Shown: positions 49,618 through 58,543, counted from the stretch's first letter. The stretch: DNA of 59,565 nt from Chthoniobacter flavus (GCA_945861435.1 CAMAUX010000031.1:1-59565); one strand, 5' to 3'. Numbers and translations are program-made. Notes: generated by a model from the letters alone, not told the origin.

Positions 49618-51159
49618 TCACTGTCCCGTGCCCTGTTCCAGCTGCGAGAGGGCGCGTTCGATGGAAAAGGTGCCCGGCTTTTGACGTGGCGGAAAATCCC
49701 GGTAGGTGGCGAGGTGTTCCGCGACGAACTGCTGCGCGGGAACCAGTGCGAAGGCATGGTCCACGCGCCAGCGGGCGTAGTCGCCGGCCTCGTGGTCGGC
49801 GCGTTCGAAGGGGTCCGTTCGCAGGCAGAACAGTTTGGGAAAACGCAGTGTGACGGGCGGTTCCTCCCAGATCTGCAGCCCGTGGGCGCGCTGCTCTTGG
49901 AACACGACCTTCCATCGGTCGTAACGGAGGGCGGCGAGGCTGCCGTCGTCCGTCCAGTAGAAGAACGCATGGCGCGGCGGTTCCGTGGTGTCGCCCCGGA
50001 GGAACGGCAACAGGTTGTATCCATCGAGGTTAACGCGGTAATCGCGTTCGATGGCTCGGTGGCCTGCGAGCAGCTTCTCCTTGATGTCCTCTTCGCCGGC
50101 GGCGGCCAGCAGAGTGGGCAACATGTCCTCGTGGGAAAAGACTGCGTTGTGGACCGTGCCGGGTGCGATCACGCCGGGCCAGCGGATGAGGCAGGGCACG
50201 CGGTAGCCGCCCTCCCAGTTCGAATTCTTCTCACTGCGGAACGGGGTGCAGCCGCCGTCGGGCCACGAGAAGCATTCGGCGCCGTTGTCGGTGGCGTACA
50301 TGACGATGGTGTCCTCCTCGAGGCCGAGCTCCTTGAGTTTGTCGAGCAACCGGCCGACGTGCGCGTCGTGCTCCAGCATCCCGTCCGCATGGATGCCGAG
50401 TCCCGAGCGGCCTGCGGCCTCCTTGGCGAGGTGGGTCCAGATGTGCATCCGCGTGGAGTTCCACCAAAGGAAGAACGGCTGACCGGCCTTCGCGGTGCGC
50501 TCCATGAAGCCGAGCGCGGCGTCCGTGACCTCGCTGTCGATGGACTTCATCCGCTCGATGGTGAGCGGTCCGGTGTCCTCCACCGTGCCGTCCGAGGTGG
50601 ACTTGATCACGCCGCGCGGGCCGAATTTTTTTCTGAAAGCCGGATCCTTTGGGTAATCGGGATGTTCGGGTTCCTGCTCTGCATTGAGGTGGTAGAGGTT
50701 GCCGAAGAACTCGTCGAACCCGTGGTTGGTGGGGAGCATTTCATCGCGGTCGCCGAGGTGGTTTTTCCCGAATTGCGCGGTGGCATAGCCTTGGTTTTTG
50801 AGAAGCGCTGCGATGGTGGGATCCTTGATTGAGATGCCCTCCTTTGCGCCGGGGAGGCCGACCTTCAGGAGACCGGTGCGGAAGGGGCTCTGGCCGGTGA
50901 GGAAGGCGGCGCGTCCGGCGGTGCAGCTCTGCTGTCCGTACCAGTCGGTGAACAGGGCGCCTCCGCGCGCGAGCCGGTCGATGTTCGGCGTCCGGTAGCC
51001 CATCATCCCGCGGTGGTAGCAGCTTGGGTTGTTCCAGCCGATGTCGTCTCCCCAGAGGATGAGGATGTTGGGGCGTTGCGCCGCGGCGAGCGCGCCGGGG
51101 TCAAGGCTCGCGGCCAGCCAGAGGAGGAGCAGGAGACGGAGGAAGCGGTCGGTTTTCAT
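49618..51159 (-). CDS. Secreted sulfatase with C-x-A-x-R site
   Basis: A 513-residue S1-family sulfatase. The start at 51159 gives a signal peptide (residues 1-27, MKTDRFLRLLLLLWLAASLD onward). Metal-site motif LWGDDIGWNNPS (about 34-45) is followed by the formylglycine site SCTAGRAAFLTGQ (about 79-91), which is C-x-A-x-R and not C-x-P-x-R. Further landmarks are FGKNHLGD (about 134), FLWWNSTRMHIWTH (about 230) and YATDNGAECFSWPDGG. The layout (GDDIGWNN, then a CTAGR site) matches the arylsulfatase subgroup with a Trp-Asn pair. It is not linked to the two other sulfatases and shares a divergent promoter region with the sigma factor at 51332. Confidence 0.88.
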   Translation of the reverse strand: MKTDRFLRLLLLLWLAASLDPGALAAAQRPNILILWGDDIGWNNPSCYHRGMMGYRTPNIDRLARGGALFTDWYGQQSCTAGRAAFLTGQSPFRTGLLKVGLPGAKEGISIKDPTIAALLKNQGYATAQFGKNHLGDRDEMLPTNHGFDEFFGNLYHLNAEQEPEHPDYPKDPAFRKKFGPRGVIKSTSDGTVEDTGPLTIERMKSIDSEVTDAALGFMERTAKAGQPFFLWWNSTRMHIWTHLAKEAAGRSGLGIHADGMLEHDAHVGRLLDKLKELGLEEDTIVMYATDNGAECFSWPDGGCTPFRSEKNSNWEGGYRVPCLIRWPGVIAPGTVHNAVFSHEDMLPTLLAAAGEEDIKEKLLAGHRAIERDYRVNLDGYNLLPFLRGDTTEPPRHAFFYWTDDGSLAALRYDRWKVVFQEQRAHGLQIWEEPPVTLRFPKLFCLRTDPFERADHEAGDYARWRVDHAFALVPAQQFVAEHLATYRDFPPRQKPGTFSIERALSQLEQGTGQ

Positions 51160-51331
51160 GGGAGTCCGCGGGTCGCGCCAATGGCGTGCCTGCACTCCTC
51201 ATCGGCAGGCGGCGCTGCGGGCGCGGCCTGAATCCTCCCTGCGTGCCGCACTTCTGCATGCGGTCGCAGATTTTTCAGACAAAAGGGTCGAACGGCTACG
51301 CCATCCCGGTTGAATCGATGAATTCCGCTCT

Positions 51332-51826
51332 GTGCACCACGAAACCTCCCCTGATGAATGGCGCAGCTGGCTCCGGCTCTGCGGGCCGCGCTTCCGCCTG
51401 TATGCGCGCCAGCAGACGCGCACGGATCAGGATGCGGAGGATGTGCTGCAGGAGGCGCTTGTCGAGTCATGGAGGCGCGAGGGAGCGGTGCCGCCGGACG
51501 CGCTTGTCTTCGCCACCATCCGGCGGAGGGCCATCGATCTTGCGCGCAGCAACGAGAGCCGGGGTGAACGCGAGATGGTGGCTGGAAAACCGGAGGTGGA
51601 ATGGTTCGCGCCGGACGTCGAGGAGCGGGAAACCCAACGCCTGCTGGAGGACGCCGTGAAGTCGCTGCAGCCAGGCTATCGCGAGGTGGTGACGCTGAAG
51701 GTGTGGGGCGGCCTGACGTTTCAGGAAATCGCCGATGTCACCGGCGTCCCGCTCAACACTGCGGCGTCGCGGTACCGGTATGCGCTCGAGGATTTGCGCG
51801 CGAACTTGAAGGGAGTACTTCGATGA
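51332..51826 (+). CDS. ECF-type RNA polymerase sigma factor
   Basis: A 164-residue sigma-70 family factor of the ECF class. Region 2 is seen at DQDAEDVLQEALVESWRR (about 32-49), and region 4 at LQPGYREVVTLKVWGGLTF (about 113-131) with the helix-turn-helix QEIADVTGVPLNTAASRYRY. The GTG start at 51332 is used because region 2 begins shortly after; the spacing to it is normal. It is translationally coupled (ATGA) to a one-helix membrane protein that is likely its regulator, and followed by a PDZ protein. A stress-type envelope response is plausible. Confidence 0.88.
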   Translation: MHHETSPDEWRSWLRLCGPRFRLYARQQTRTDQDAEDVLQEALVESWRREGAVPPDALVFATIRRRAIDLARSNESRGEREMVAGKPEVEWFAPDVEERETQRLLEDAVKSLQPGYREVVTLKVWGGLTFQEIADVTGVPLNTAASRYRYALEDLRANLKGVLR

Positions 51827-52353
51827 ACGTGCGCGACCCCATGGATCCGATGGATCCCGCCGAGGATCCCATCGCGGATGCGTTGTATAAGCTGCGGCCG
51901 GCGGCGTTGGAATCCCCGCTGATGGTGCGGCTCACGGCGGCGCGGCCAAGGGGCGCTGAACTGCGGGAGAGGGTGTCGTGGCGGGAAGTGCTGCTGCGCT
52001 GGCTGATGCCGGCCGCGACGGGTGCGTGCGCCGCGGTGGTGGTGTTCGCCATTCTTGAAAACCGTCGCATGCGCGATGTGCAGAACCCTGTCGAGCGCCG
52101 TGGAGCGCTTGTGGGGGAGGGGGCGATGTCGGCCGGTGTGGAAGCCGGGGATCTTCTGCCCGTGGAGAGTGCGGATTATCTTTTGAGCGTGCGTCCCATG
52201 GGGATCATGGTTGCCCCGGACCATCGGCCCTACCGGATCATGGACGTGGAGTGGATCGAGCATGAGACCGTGCGCATGTGTGCGGACGGCACGGAATTCC
52301 ACACGGCGACCGTGCGGCGCGATGTGATTCCGGTGGCGCTCGAGCTTTATTGA
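51823..52353 (+). CDS. Single-helix membrane protein, likely anti-sigma partner
   Basis: A 176-residue protein: an N-terminal cytosolic part starting MNVRDPMDPMDPAEDP, one membrane helix at about residues 60-78 (LMPAATGACAAVVVFAIL), and an extracytoplasmic part of about 95 residues. Its gene overlaps the sigma factor stop by 4 bp. The topology and position fit an anti-sigma factor, but the His-x3-Cys-x2-Cys zinc motif of common anti-sigma domains is absent, so its binding domain would be of a different kind. The extracytoplasmic half has a conserved-looking DHRPYRIMDVEWIEHE region. Confidence 0.6.
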   Translation: MNVRDPMDPMDPAEDPIADALYKLRPAALESPLMVRLTAARPRGAELRERVSWREVLLRWLMPAATGACAAVVVFAILENRRMRDVQNPVERRGALVGEGAMSAGVEAGDLLPVESADYLLSVRPMGIMVAPDHRPYRIMDVEWIEHETVRMCADGTEFHTATVRRDVIPVALELY

Positions 52354-52408
52354 ACAAGCCGGAAACCCTGAGTCAGTCTTGAATTCAACCCCTTATTCCA
52401 ACACCTCC

Positions 52409-53488
52409 ATGAAACCCAACATCCTCATTCATTCCATCGCGGCGTTGCTCGCTGTGCTGCCGTTTTCCCATGCCGAAGAGAAAAAAGCGGAGGAGAAGGC
52501 AGGGAAACCTCCGGAGAACGAGAAGCGGGAGAAGTCTGAAAAGAAGGGGGCTTCTTCTTCTGCAGCGACAGTGGTGTCCACGGACGGGACGGCGACGATC
52601 ACGATTGATGTGAATGGGAGGAAGGAGACGCGCACCTTCACGCTCGGCGAAGGAAAGGGTGGGAAGGCGGGAGTCGTGGTTGGGTCTGGTGGAGAGGTTT
52701 TTGTGAGCACGGAGCCGGGTTCTCCTGATGCCAGAAAAAAAGGGGGCGGCGAGAAGAAGGCGGAGAAGGGGCCGTGGCTTGGGATCGCGATGGAGCCGGT
52801 CGGAGAAGTGGTTCGTGCGCAGCTGCCGCTCGCGCCTGGCGAGGGCATCGTTGTGAGCCATGTTGCGGCCGAAGGACCGGCGGCGAAGGCCGGGCTTCAG
52901 GCGAACGACATCCTGCTGCGTTTCGACGATCAGATTCTGGTGGAGCCGACCCAGTTGAAGAAGCTGATCGCGATGAAGAAACCGGGGGAGGGTGTGAAGC
53001 TCACCTACCTGCGCAAGGGCGCGCAGAAGTCGGCCGATGTGACTTTGATCGAGCACGAGTTGGAGCCGGGGGATGGTGGCGGCGTCCGGTTTGAAACGAA
53101 ATCCATGACGGTCGCAGGTGCTCAGGCGGAGGTTCAGAAGAAACTTGAGGCGGTGCGGGATCAGCTTCGGCAGGCGAAGGATTCCGGGTTGGTCGTGGAC
53201 AAGCGCGAATGGTTCAGCGGCGCGGCGGAGCAGGCTCTTAAAAGGATCGAGAAGCTGAAGGAGAGCCTGAAGGATGCCTCCATTCCGAAGGAGGAGACGG
53301 AGCAGATCATCAAGGATCTGGAACGGATGCAGCGCGAGAGCGGCGAGGCGATCGAGCGCGCAAAGCGCAGCGCCGACGAGGTCGTGAAGAACGTGCAGCG
53401 CGCGATGGAGGAGGTTTACAAAAACATCCAGACGCGCAAACAGCAGGAGAAGGAAAAAGCCGAACCGAAGAAGAAGCCGGGCGAGTAG
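52409..53488 (+). CDS. Exported PDZ-domain protein with coiled-coil tail
   Basis: A 359-residue periplasmic protein. Signal peptide at residues 1-22 (ending FSHAEE), a Lys/Glu-rich linker, then one PDZ domain at about 119-210 (GPWLGIAMEPVGEVVRAQLP, VAAEGPAAKAGLQANDILLR, LRKGAQKSADVTL). No trypsin-like protease domain precedes it, unlike DegP/MucD. The C-terminal 130 residues are a charged coiled coil (EKLKESLKDASIPKEETEQ and similar). It may bind misfolded proteins or peptides in the envelope stress circuit of the upstream sigma factor. The ATG at 52409 is chosen over an upstream in-frame TTG. Confidence 0.75.
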   Translation: MKPNILIHSIAALLAVLPFSHAEEKKAEEKAGKPPENEKREKSEKKGASSSAATVVSTDGTATITIDVNGRKETRTFTLGEGKGGKAGVVVGSGGEVFVSTEPGSPDARKKGGGEKKAEKGPWLGIAMEPVGEVVRAQLPLAPGEGIVVSHVAAEGPAAKAGLQANDILLRFDDQILVEPTQLKKLIAMKKPGEGVKLTYLRKGAQKSADVTLIEHELEPGDGGGVRFETKSMTVAGAQAEVQKKLEAVRDQLRQAKDSGLVVDKREWFSGAAEQALKRIEKLKESLKDASIPKEETEQIIKDLERMQRESGEAIERAKRSADEVVKNVQRAMEEVYKNIQTRKQQEKEKAEPKKKPGE

Positions 53489-53786
53489 GGGCGATTTTTC
53501 CGGCCATGCCCGGGGTGCTGTTTTCTTTGGAGCCGCATGCAACTTGATCGGGCCGTTTCAAGAGTGGCGGGAGGCTCTTGAGGCGGTTTGTTTGCCGGCG
53601 GGCCCTCGCGGCACTCGACGGATCGCACCCCGGGGACGGTTCTGGCGTGCCGGACTCGCGGCGCAGTTGGCCGACGGGTTACTGGCCTGAGGCATGTCCT
53701 GCGGCATGGAGGTGGATGCCGAGGCTGAGGATCCCGAGGAGTCGTGTCGGGCGATGCTGCATGGATGGTATTTTTTGGGGGGCGGA
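53489..53786. other. Intergenic region between convergent genes
   Basis: About 300 bp with no supported gene; it lies between the stop of the PDZ gene and the stop of the minus-strand YkgJ-like gene. A possible hairpin near the end was not clear enough to call. Confidence 0.5.
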
Positions 53787-54416
53787 TTAGTGGGCGGGCG
53801 TGTGGGAGGCGCGGAGGAATGCTTTCTCACGGGCGCGCCAGCGTTGCCAGCAGGCGGGGTCGGTGAGTGCCTCCCAGAGGGCGGAGCCGAGTTCGTAGAT
53901 GGTGGGATCGTACCCGAGCTTGCAGTAGATATCGTGGGTTTCGGTCATGCGTTCGGTGCAGAGGCCGAAGATGGCTGCGTCGTGTCCGGCGGGGGCTTGG
54001 AGGTCGGTGGGGTTTTCGAAGGTGTGGATGCAGGCGTTGAGGTCGGTGGAGTGGTGGCGGCGGCAGGCTTGCGGGCGTGCGGCGTAGGCGCTGCAGCGGC
54101 CGTCGACGAGGAGTGGGCAGGCGATGTTGCGGGTGGCGTGTTCGAAGACCGTGAGTTGGGTGACGGTGGTCGCGTGTGTTTGAAGACGCTGGAGGAGTGC
54201 GTCCTTTTGATCCTGGGGCAGGGGCTCGAGGGCTTGGGCGAGGAAGAAGACCTCGTGCGCCCATGTGTCGACGCGCAACCAGCAGCACAACGAGCAGCCT
54301 TCGCGGCAGTCGGTCTGGTGGGGTGAACTAATGAGGTCGAAACTAATGACTGCGTTGCGCCATGCTGCGTGGAAGTGTGCATCCTCAGTGGCGCTGGCGA
54401 GCTGCTGCTCAAGCAT
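53787..54416 (-). CDS. YkgJ-family cysteine cluster protein
   Basis: A 209-residue protein with the zinc/iron-chelating cysteine cluster DCREGCSLCCWL (Cys37, Cys41, Cys44, Cys45) and a second set of Cys in NIACPLLVDGRCSAYAARPQAC (split here as about residues 98-103 and 107-117). This is the YkgJ (UPF0153) pattern, in which eight cysteines bind an iron-sulfur or zinc centre; the function is unknown. No signal peptide. It converges on the PDZ gene and is divergent from the peptidyl-prolyl isomerase gene. Confidence 0.85.
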   Translation of the reverse strand: MLEQQLASATEDAHFHAAWRNAVISFDLISSPHQTDCREGCSLCCWLRVDTWAHEVFFLAQALEPLPQDQKDALLQRLQTHATTVTQLTVFEHATRNIACPLLVDGRCSAYAARPQACRRHHSTDLNACIHTFENPTDLQAPAGHDAAIFGLCTERMTETHDIYCKLGYDPTIYELGSALWEALTDPACWQRWRAREKAFLRASHTPAH

Positions 54417-54505
54417 GGCGGGAATGGGGTGTGACGGCAGGGTTGGGGTGGGGGAAATACCGCTTTCCTAATAAGTTGGCGCGTGTAGCGTCTGCGACCT
54501 CTCCC

Positions 54506-55594
54506 ATGAAATTCAAGACCCGGTTTAGTTTGTCGATCGTTCTCTCGCTTTTCACCGCTCAGGCGTTGATTGCGGCGGATGCTAAGAAGAAGGGCGGCGC
54601 ACCCGCCGGCGCCCCGGTTCCGGAGTCCGTATCCGCAGCCTTGGGCGGCGGGGCGGCCCGGCCGGAGATCAAGGATCCCGTGGCGGTGGTAGACGGCGAG
54701 GAGATCAAGCTTGCAGACTTGGACCAGATGCTGGCGCAGGTGCTTGCGCAGCAGGGGCAGCCGCCGACAGCGGTGCCTGAGGATCAGCGGTTGGGTGTGT
54801 ATCGGATGCTGTTGGAGAATCTCATCGCGGAGCGCTTGGTGAACAAGAACTCGGCGGGGATCAAGGTGTCGGATGAGCAGGTGGACGCGATTTATCAGCA
54901 GTCGGTGGGCGGCATTCCTGCGGAGGAACTCAAGGAGCAGATGGCCAAGCTGGGGCAGACGGAGAAGAAGTTTAAGGAGGAGATTCGCACCAACATCCGG
55001 CAGCGCGAGTGGATGGACAAGCAGGTGCAGGGCAAGGACGAGGTGTCCGACGCGGACGTGGAGAAGTTTTACAAGGAGAACCTGGAGCGGTTCAAACAAC
55101 CCGAGCAGGTGCGTGCGAGCCACATCCTCCTGAAAGTGGGCGCTGATGCGACTCCCGAGGTGGTGGTCGAGAAACAGAAGGCTGCCAAGGCCCTCTACGA
55201 CCGGGCCAAGAAGGGGGAGGATTTCGCGGCGCTGGCCAAGGAGTTTTCCGAAGACCCGAGCGCCAAGCAGAACTCGGGAGACTTGGACTTCTTCGCCAAG
55301 GATCAGATGGTGCCGGAGTTTTCGGACGTGGCGTTTGCGTTGAAAAAGGACGAGTTGAGTGAGCCAGTGCGCAGCCAGTTCGGTTACCACATCATCAAGG
55401 CTGTGGACCGCAAAGACGCGCAGACACAGCCTTTGGAAGAGACCAAGCCCCGGTTGGTGGCTTTTCTCAAGAACCAGAAGAAACAGGAGTCATTCCGGGT
55501 GGTGGTGGAGGGACTCCGGGCGAAGGCCAAGGTGAAGATCAACCTGCCCGAGGCTCCCGCCCAGCCGGGCGCGGCTCCTGCGGGCGCAAAGTAA
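54506..55594 (+). CDS. Periplasmic SurA/PpiD-like peptidyl-prolyl isomerase
   Basis: A 362-residue chaperone-type parvulin. Signal peptide at residues 1-24 (ending ALIAAD), SurA N-terminal-like helical region at about 55-185 (VVDGEEIKLADLDQMLAQ near the start), and a parvulin domain at about 208-310 (VRASHILLKVGADATPE, then EDFAALAKEFSEDPSAKQNS, FFAKDQMVPEFSDVAFAL and SQFGYHIIKAVDRK). It probably assists outer-membrane protein folding. The start at 54506 is chosen for its signal peptide; upstream in-frame codons are not signal-like. The C-terminus is Pro/Ala-rich. Confidence 0.9.
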   Translation: MKFKTRFSLSIVLSLFTAQALIAADAKKKGGAPAGAPVPESVSAALGGGAARPEIKDPVAVVDGEEIKLADLDQMLAQVLAQQGQPPTAVPEDQRLGVYRMLLENLIAERLVNKNSAGIKVSDEQVDAIYQQSVGGIPAEELKEQMAKLGQTEKKFKEEIRTNIRQREWMDKQVQGKDEVSDADVEKFYKENLERFKQPEQVRASHILLKVGADATPEVVVEKQKAAKALYDRAKKGEDFAALAKEFSEDPSAKQNSGDLDFFAKDQMVPEFSDVAFALKKDELSEPVRSQFGYHIIKAVDRKDAQTQPLEETKPRLVAFLKNQKKQESFRVVVEGLRAKAKVKINLPEAPAQPGAAPAGAK

Positions 55595-55646
55595 GGCGCG
55601 GTGATCCGGGCTTTATTCCGGTGTTATTCAGCGGGGCTATCTAATT

Positions 55647-56522
55647 ATGGCCGACAAACCTTCCGTGGGAGTTTTCGGGTTGGGGATCATCGGCGCCCAG
55701 GTGGCGGGACACCTGCGTGAAGCCGGATACCGCGTGGCCGTGTGGAACCGTACTCCAAGGGCGGAGGAGGGTTTCCGCGCTTCGCCAGCGGAGGTTGCTG
55801 CCGAGTGCTCGGTGCTGCAGTTGTTTGTGGCGGATGCGGAGGCGGTTTTCTCCACTCTGGAAGCCTGCGGCGATGTTCTGGGGCCTCAGCATGTGGTGGT
55901 CTGTTCCGCCACGATCGGCCACGAGGCGACTATGAAGGCGGCGGCGATGGCGCAGGCAAGGGGAGCGCGTTTTCTGGACGCTCCGTTTACCGGGAGCAGG
56001 GGGGCTGCACAGCGACGCCAGTTGGTGTATTACGTGGCGGGTGAGCAGGAGGCCTTTGCGCTGGCGCGTCCGGTGCTCGAGGCCAGTAGTCGCGCGGTGG
56101 TGCATCTGGACAGGGTGGGGGACGCGGCGGTGGTGAAGGTGGCCACCAATCTGATTGCGGCCGTGAGCGTGCAGGCGTTGGCGGAGGCCTTTGCGCTTTG
56201 CCAGAAGGCGGGCGTGGACGTGGCGCAGTTCACCGCGGCCCTCGCGGAGAACGCCTGCCGTTCAGGCACCATGGATCTGAAGCTGCCGAAGATGGTGCAG
56301 GGCGATTATGAGCCGCACTTTTCCCTGAAGCACATGTCGAAGGATGTGCAGCTGGCGCTCTCGCTGGCGAGGCAGCTCGGGGTGGATGCGCCCGCCACGG
56401 AGTGCACTGGTGAATTGATGCTGCGCGGACTTTCGCACGGGTGGGGCGATCTCGATTTCGCGGCTCTCTTCCAGACCTACGGGGAACCAGCTCCGGGCGG
56501 CGACGATTCCCGGAAGGCATGA
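55647..56522 (+). CDS. NAD-binding beta-hydroxyacid dehydrogenase family protein
   Basis: A 291-residue enzyme of the 3-hydroxyisobutyrate/6-phosphogluconate dehydrogenase type. The N-terminal Rossmann motif is GVFGLGIIGAQVAGHL (about 8-23) followed by VAVWNRTPRA with the Asn-Arg-Thr for NADP preference. The substrate motif DAPFTGSRGAAQ (about 112-123) and the catalytic Lys in GDAAVVKVATNLIAA (about 153-167) are both recognised. The C-terminal domain carries HMSKDVQLALSLARQLGV. It should oxidise or reduce a small beta-hydroxyacid or semialdehyde. It overlaps the YgfZ gene start by 4 bp (ATGA), suggesting co-translation. Confidence 0.85.
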   Translation: MADKPSVGVFGLGIIGAQVAGHLREAGYRVAVWNRTPRAEEGFRASPAEVAAECSVLQLFVADAEAVFSTLEACGDVLGPQHVVVCSATIGHEATMKAAAMAQARGARFLDAPFTGSRGAAQRRQLVYYVAGEQEAFALARPVLEASSRAVVHLDRVGDAAVVKVATNLIAAVSVQALAEAFALCQKAGVDVAQFTAALAENACRSGTMDLKLPKMVQGDYEPHFSLKHMSKDVQLALSLARQLGVDAPATECTGELMLRGLSHGWGDLDFAALFQTYGEPAPGGDDSRKA

Positions 56523-57463
56523 AGGCGCCTGACGCTGCGGCCGAGGCGCAGTATCGCGCGGCGATGGAGGCGGGCGCCGTAGCCGATCTTGGTGGGCGCG
56601 TCCTGCTGGGGCTGCGCGGGGCCGATCGGGTGCGGTTCCTGAACGGGCAGGTGACCAGCGATGTGAAGGCGTTGGGGGAGTGGACGAGCCAGCCTGCTTG
56701 TCTTACCAACGCGAAGGGGCGGCTTTGCGCCGAGGTCCGGATCACCGCGGTGCCGGAGGCCTTTCATCTCGATGCGGAGGCGGGTCTTGCCGATGCACTG
56801 CAGGCGCGTCTGGAGCGTTACATGGTGGCGGATGACGTGGCGCTGGCGCTCCTTGAGGGGATGGCCTTGTTGCACGTGGTGGGGCCGAAGGCGCGGGATC
56901 TGAACGCGGAGTGGCTGCCGGGAGGAGTGCACGCAGTGACGGCGAGGCGGTTTGGGATCGATGGCTGGGATGTCTGGCTGGACACCGCTCGCGCCGGGGA
57001 GGTGCTTGCGAGGGCGCGGTCGGCGTCGGTTCTGCTGGATGAAGAGGTTTTGGAGGCGATTCGAGTGGAGCGCGGGGTTCCGCGCTGGGGCTTTGAGCTC
57101 GGGGAGGACACGCTGCCGCCGGAAGCAGGGCTGGACCGCACGCACATCGACTATCACAAGGGCTGCTATGTGGGGCAGGAGGTCATTTCGCGGATCAGAA
57201 GCGTGGGTCACGTGAACCGCAGTCTGGTCGGTTTTGCCGCGGACGACGGGCAACTTCTGCCGGGGATGACGCTTTGGAGCCCAGCCCAGCCGGACCGTCC
57301 CGTGGGCAGTGTTACCAGTGTGGCGTGGAGTTTTGCCTTGGAGAAGCCCGTGGGCCTCGGCTACCTCAGGCGCGGAACCTTGGTGGGCGGGCTGACTGCC
57401 CGGCTTGAGGGAAGTCCCCCCCTGTCGGTTCATTTGCGAGAATTGCCCCAGCCATCCCCATGA
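56519..57463 (+). CDS. ygfZ: YgfZ-type folate-binding iron-sulfur cluster repair protein
   Basis: A 314-residue GcvT-like protein. The YgfZ hallmark KGCYVGQE is at residues 214-221 (with the conserved Cys216), preceded by a LDRTHIDYH stretch. The N-terminal folate-binding domain shows LRGADRVRFLNGQVTSDVK (about 39-57) and LTNAKGRLCAEV (about 64-75). YgfZ supports tetrahydrofolate-dependent maintenance of some [4Fe-4S] enzymes; the window includes a radical SAM protein that would need such a cluster. The ATG at 56519 is the coupled start with the upstream gene. The stop overlaps the cyclophilin start. Confidence 0.9.
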   Translation: MKAPDAAAEAQYRAAMEAGAVADLGGRVLLGLRGADRVRFLNGQVTSDVKALGEWTSQPACLTNAKGRLCAEVRITAVPEAFHLDAEAGLADALQARLERYMVADDVALALLEGMALLHVVGPKARDLNAEWLPGGVHAVTARRFGIDGWDVWLDTARAGEVLARARSASVLLDEEVLEAIRVERGVPRWGFELGEDTLPPEAGLDRTHIDYHKGCYVGQEVISRIRSVGHVNRSLVGFAADDGQLLPGMTLWSPAQPDRPVGSVTSVAWSFALEKPVGLGYLRRGTLVGGLTARLEGSPPLSVHLRELPQPSP

Positions 57464-58110
57464 AAAAATCGATCCTCAGCCTTCTTTTGCTGGTTTCCGG
57501 AGCCGCCTCCCTGCGTGCGGACGAAGTGGCACTGCTGAAGTTCCGTGTCGGCAAGGAGGATGCTCTGCGTCCGGTGGCGATTGAGTTTTATGAGGCGGAT
57601 GCGCCCGGACATGTGGCGAGTTTCAAAAAGCTGGCGAGGTCTGGTTTTTACAAGGGCACCAGCATCCATCGGTTGTTTGCGCACACGATGGTGCAGATGG
57701 GGGACCCGCTCTCGAGCGGCAAAGACCGGTCTTCCATCGGCACCGGCGGGCCGCAGTTCACGCTCACTGCGGAAATTAGTCGCAAGCATGAAGAGGGGGC
57801 GGTGGCTGCCGCGCGACTGCCCGACAAGCTCAACCCTTCCCGGCGCTCCAATGGGAGCCAGTTCCTCGTCTGTCTGAAGCCGATGCCTGCTTACGACGGG
57901 CAGCAGACGGTTTTCGGGCGCGTGCTCTACGGGTTGGAGGCCCTCGACTCCTTGAGTGCGAAGCCCGTCGACAGCAACGACGATCCGGTTGAGCGGATCA
58001 CGCTGGTTTCGGTGAAGATCCTGGATCGGCAAAAGCTGCCGCCTGCTCCGCAGCCCCCGGCACCCGGGGCCCCGGCAAAGTCTGCAAAGCCGTGGTGGCG
58101 GTTTTTCTAA
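57460..58110 (+). CDS. Exported cyclophilin-type peptidyl-prolyl isomerase
   Basis: A 216-residue cyclophilin fold enzyme with a signal peptide (residues 1-20, MKKSILSLLLLVSGAASLRA). Visible family motifs are DAPGHVASFKKLARSGFYKG (about 47-66), SIHRLFAHTMVQMGDP (about 68-83) and SNGSQFLVCLKP (about 128-139) with QTVFGRVLYGLE (about 148-159). The Arg in the 'HR' motif and the QF-type pocket are retained. The C-terminal tail is Pro/Ala-rich and ends PWWRFF. It should isomerise Xaa-Pro bonds of envelope proteins. It overlaps the ygfZ stop by 4 bp. Confidence 0.9.
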   Translation: MKKSILSLLLLVSGAASLRADEVALLKFRVGKEDALRPVAIEFYEADAPGHVASFKKLARSGFYKGTSIHRLFAHTMVQMGDPLSSGKDRSSIGTGGPQFTLTAEISRKHEEGAVAAARLPDKLNPSRRSNGSQFLVCLKPMPAYDGQQTVFGRVLYGLEALDSLSAKPVDSNDDPVERITLVSVKILDRQKLPPAPQPPAPGAPAKSAKPWWRFF

Positions 58111-58166
58111 GAAATCCTTGCACGGGCAGGGGGGGGCCGCTAGTAGCGAGGGCCCGCAATTTCAAA

Positions 58167-58249
58167 GGGTAGATACCGAAGTGGCCAAACGGGGCGGACT
58201 GTAAATCCGCTGGCTTACGCCTTCGCTGGTTCGAATCCAGCTCTGCCCA
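58167..58249 (+). tRNA. tRNA-Tyr (anticodon GTA)
   Basis: An 83-base class II tRNA with long variable arm. The acceptor stem GGGTAGA (58167-58173) pairs with TCTGCCC (58242-58248) with one G-U, followed by discriminator A. The anticodon loop is CTGTAAA with GTA at 58201-58203. The TpsiC arm carries GGTTCGAATCC. CCA is not encoded. It lies alone between the cyclophilin gene and the octapeptide-repeat gene. Confidence 0.95.
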
Positions 58250-58543
58250 TTTTCTTGTTTCGAGGGGGGGCGCGTCCATGGGAGGACGGCAAATATAATT
58301 TCGGTTCGTGGCGTGGTCTGTGCTTTGCAGGGGCGACTCGAGATGATCAACCAGCGCTCATGGCACTCCAGTTTATCCCCAGATTTGAGGGGCGGGGGTC
58401 GGGCTTTGCTTCGCTCGACAATCTCACCTCCACTTGGAATTCGCCTAGATTAGGCTCCATCTGAAAGACCTTGAGCTATATAGACATTTTCACTAGTCAC
58501 TTCCCCGATCCTATCTAAAACCCGCCCGTAATCGCACTCTCGT
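58250..58543. other. Intergenic region before the repeat protein
   Basis: About 290 bp after the tRNA with no supported gene. It should hold the promoter of the repeat-protein gene. Its A+T content rises near the end (about 58440-58540), which fits a promoter and leader. Confidence 0.45.
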
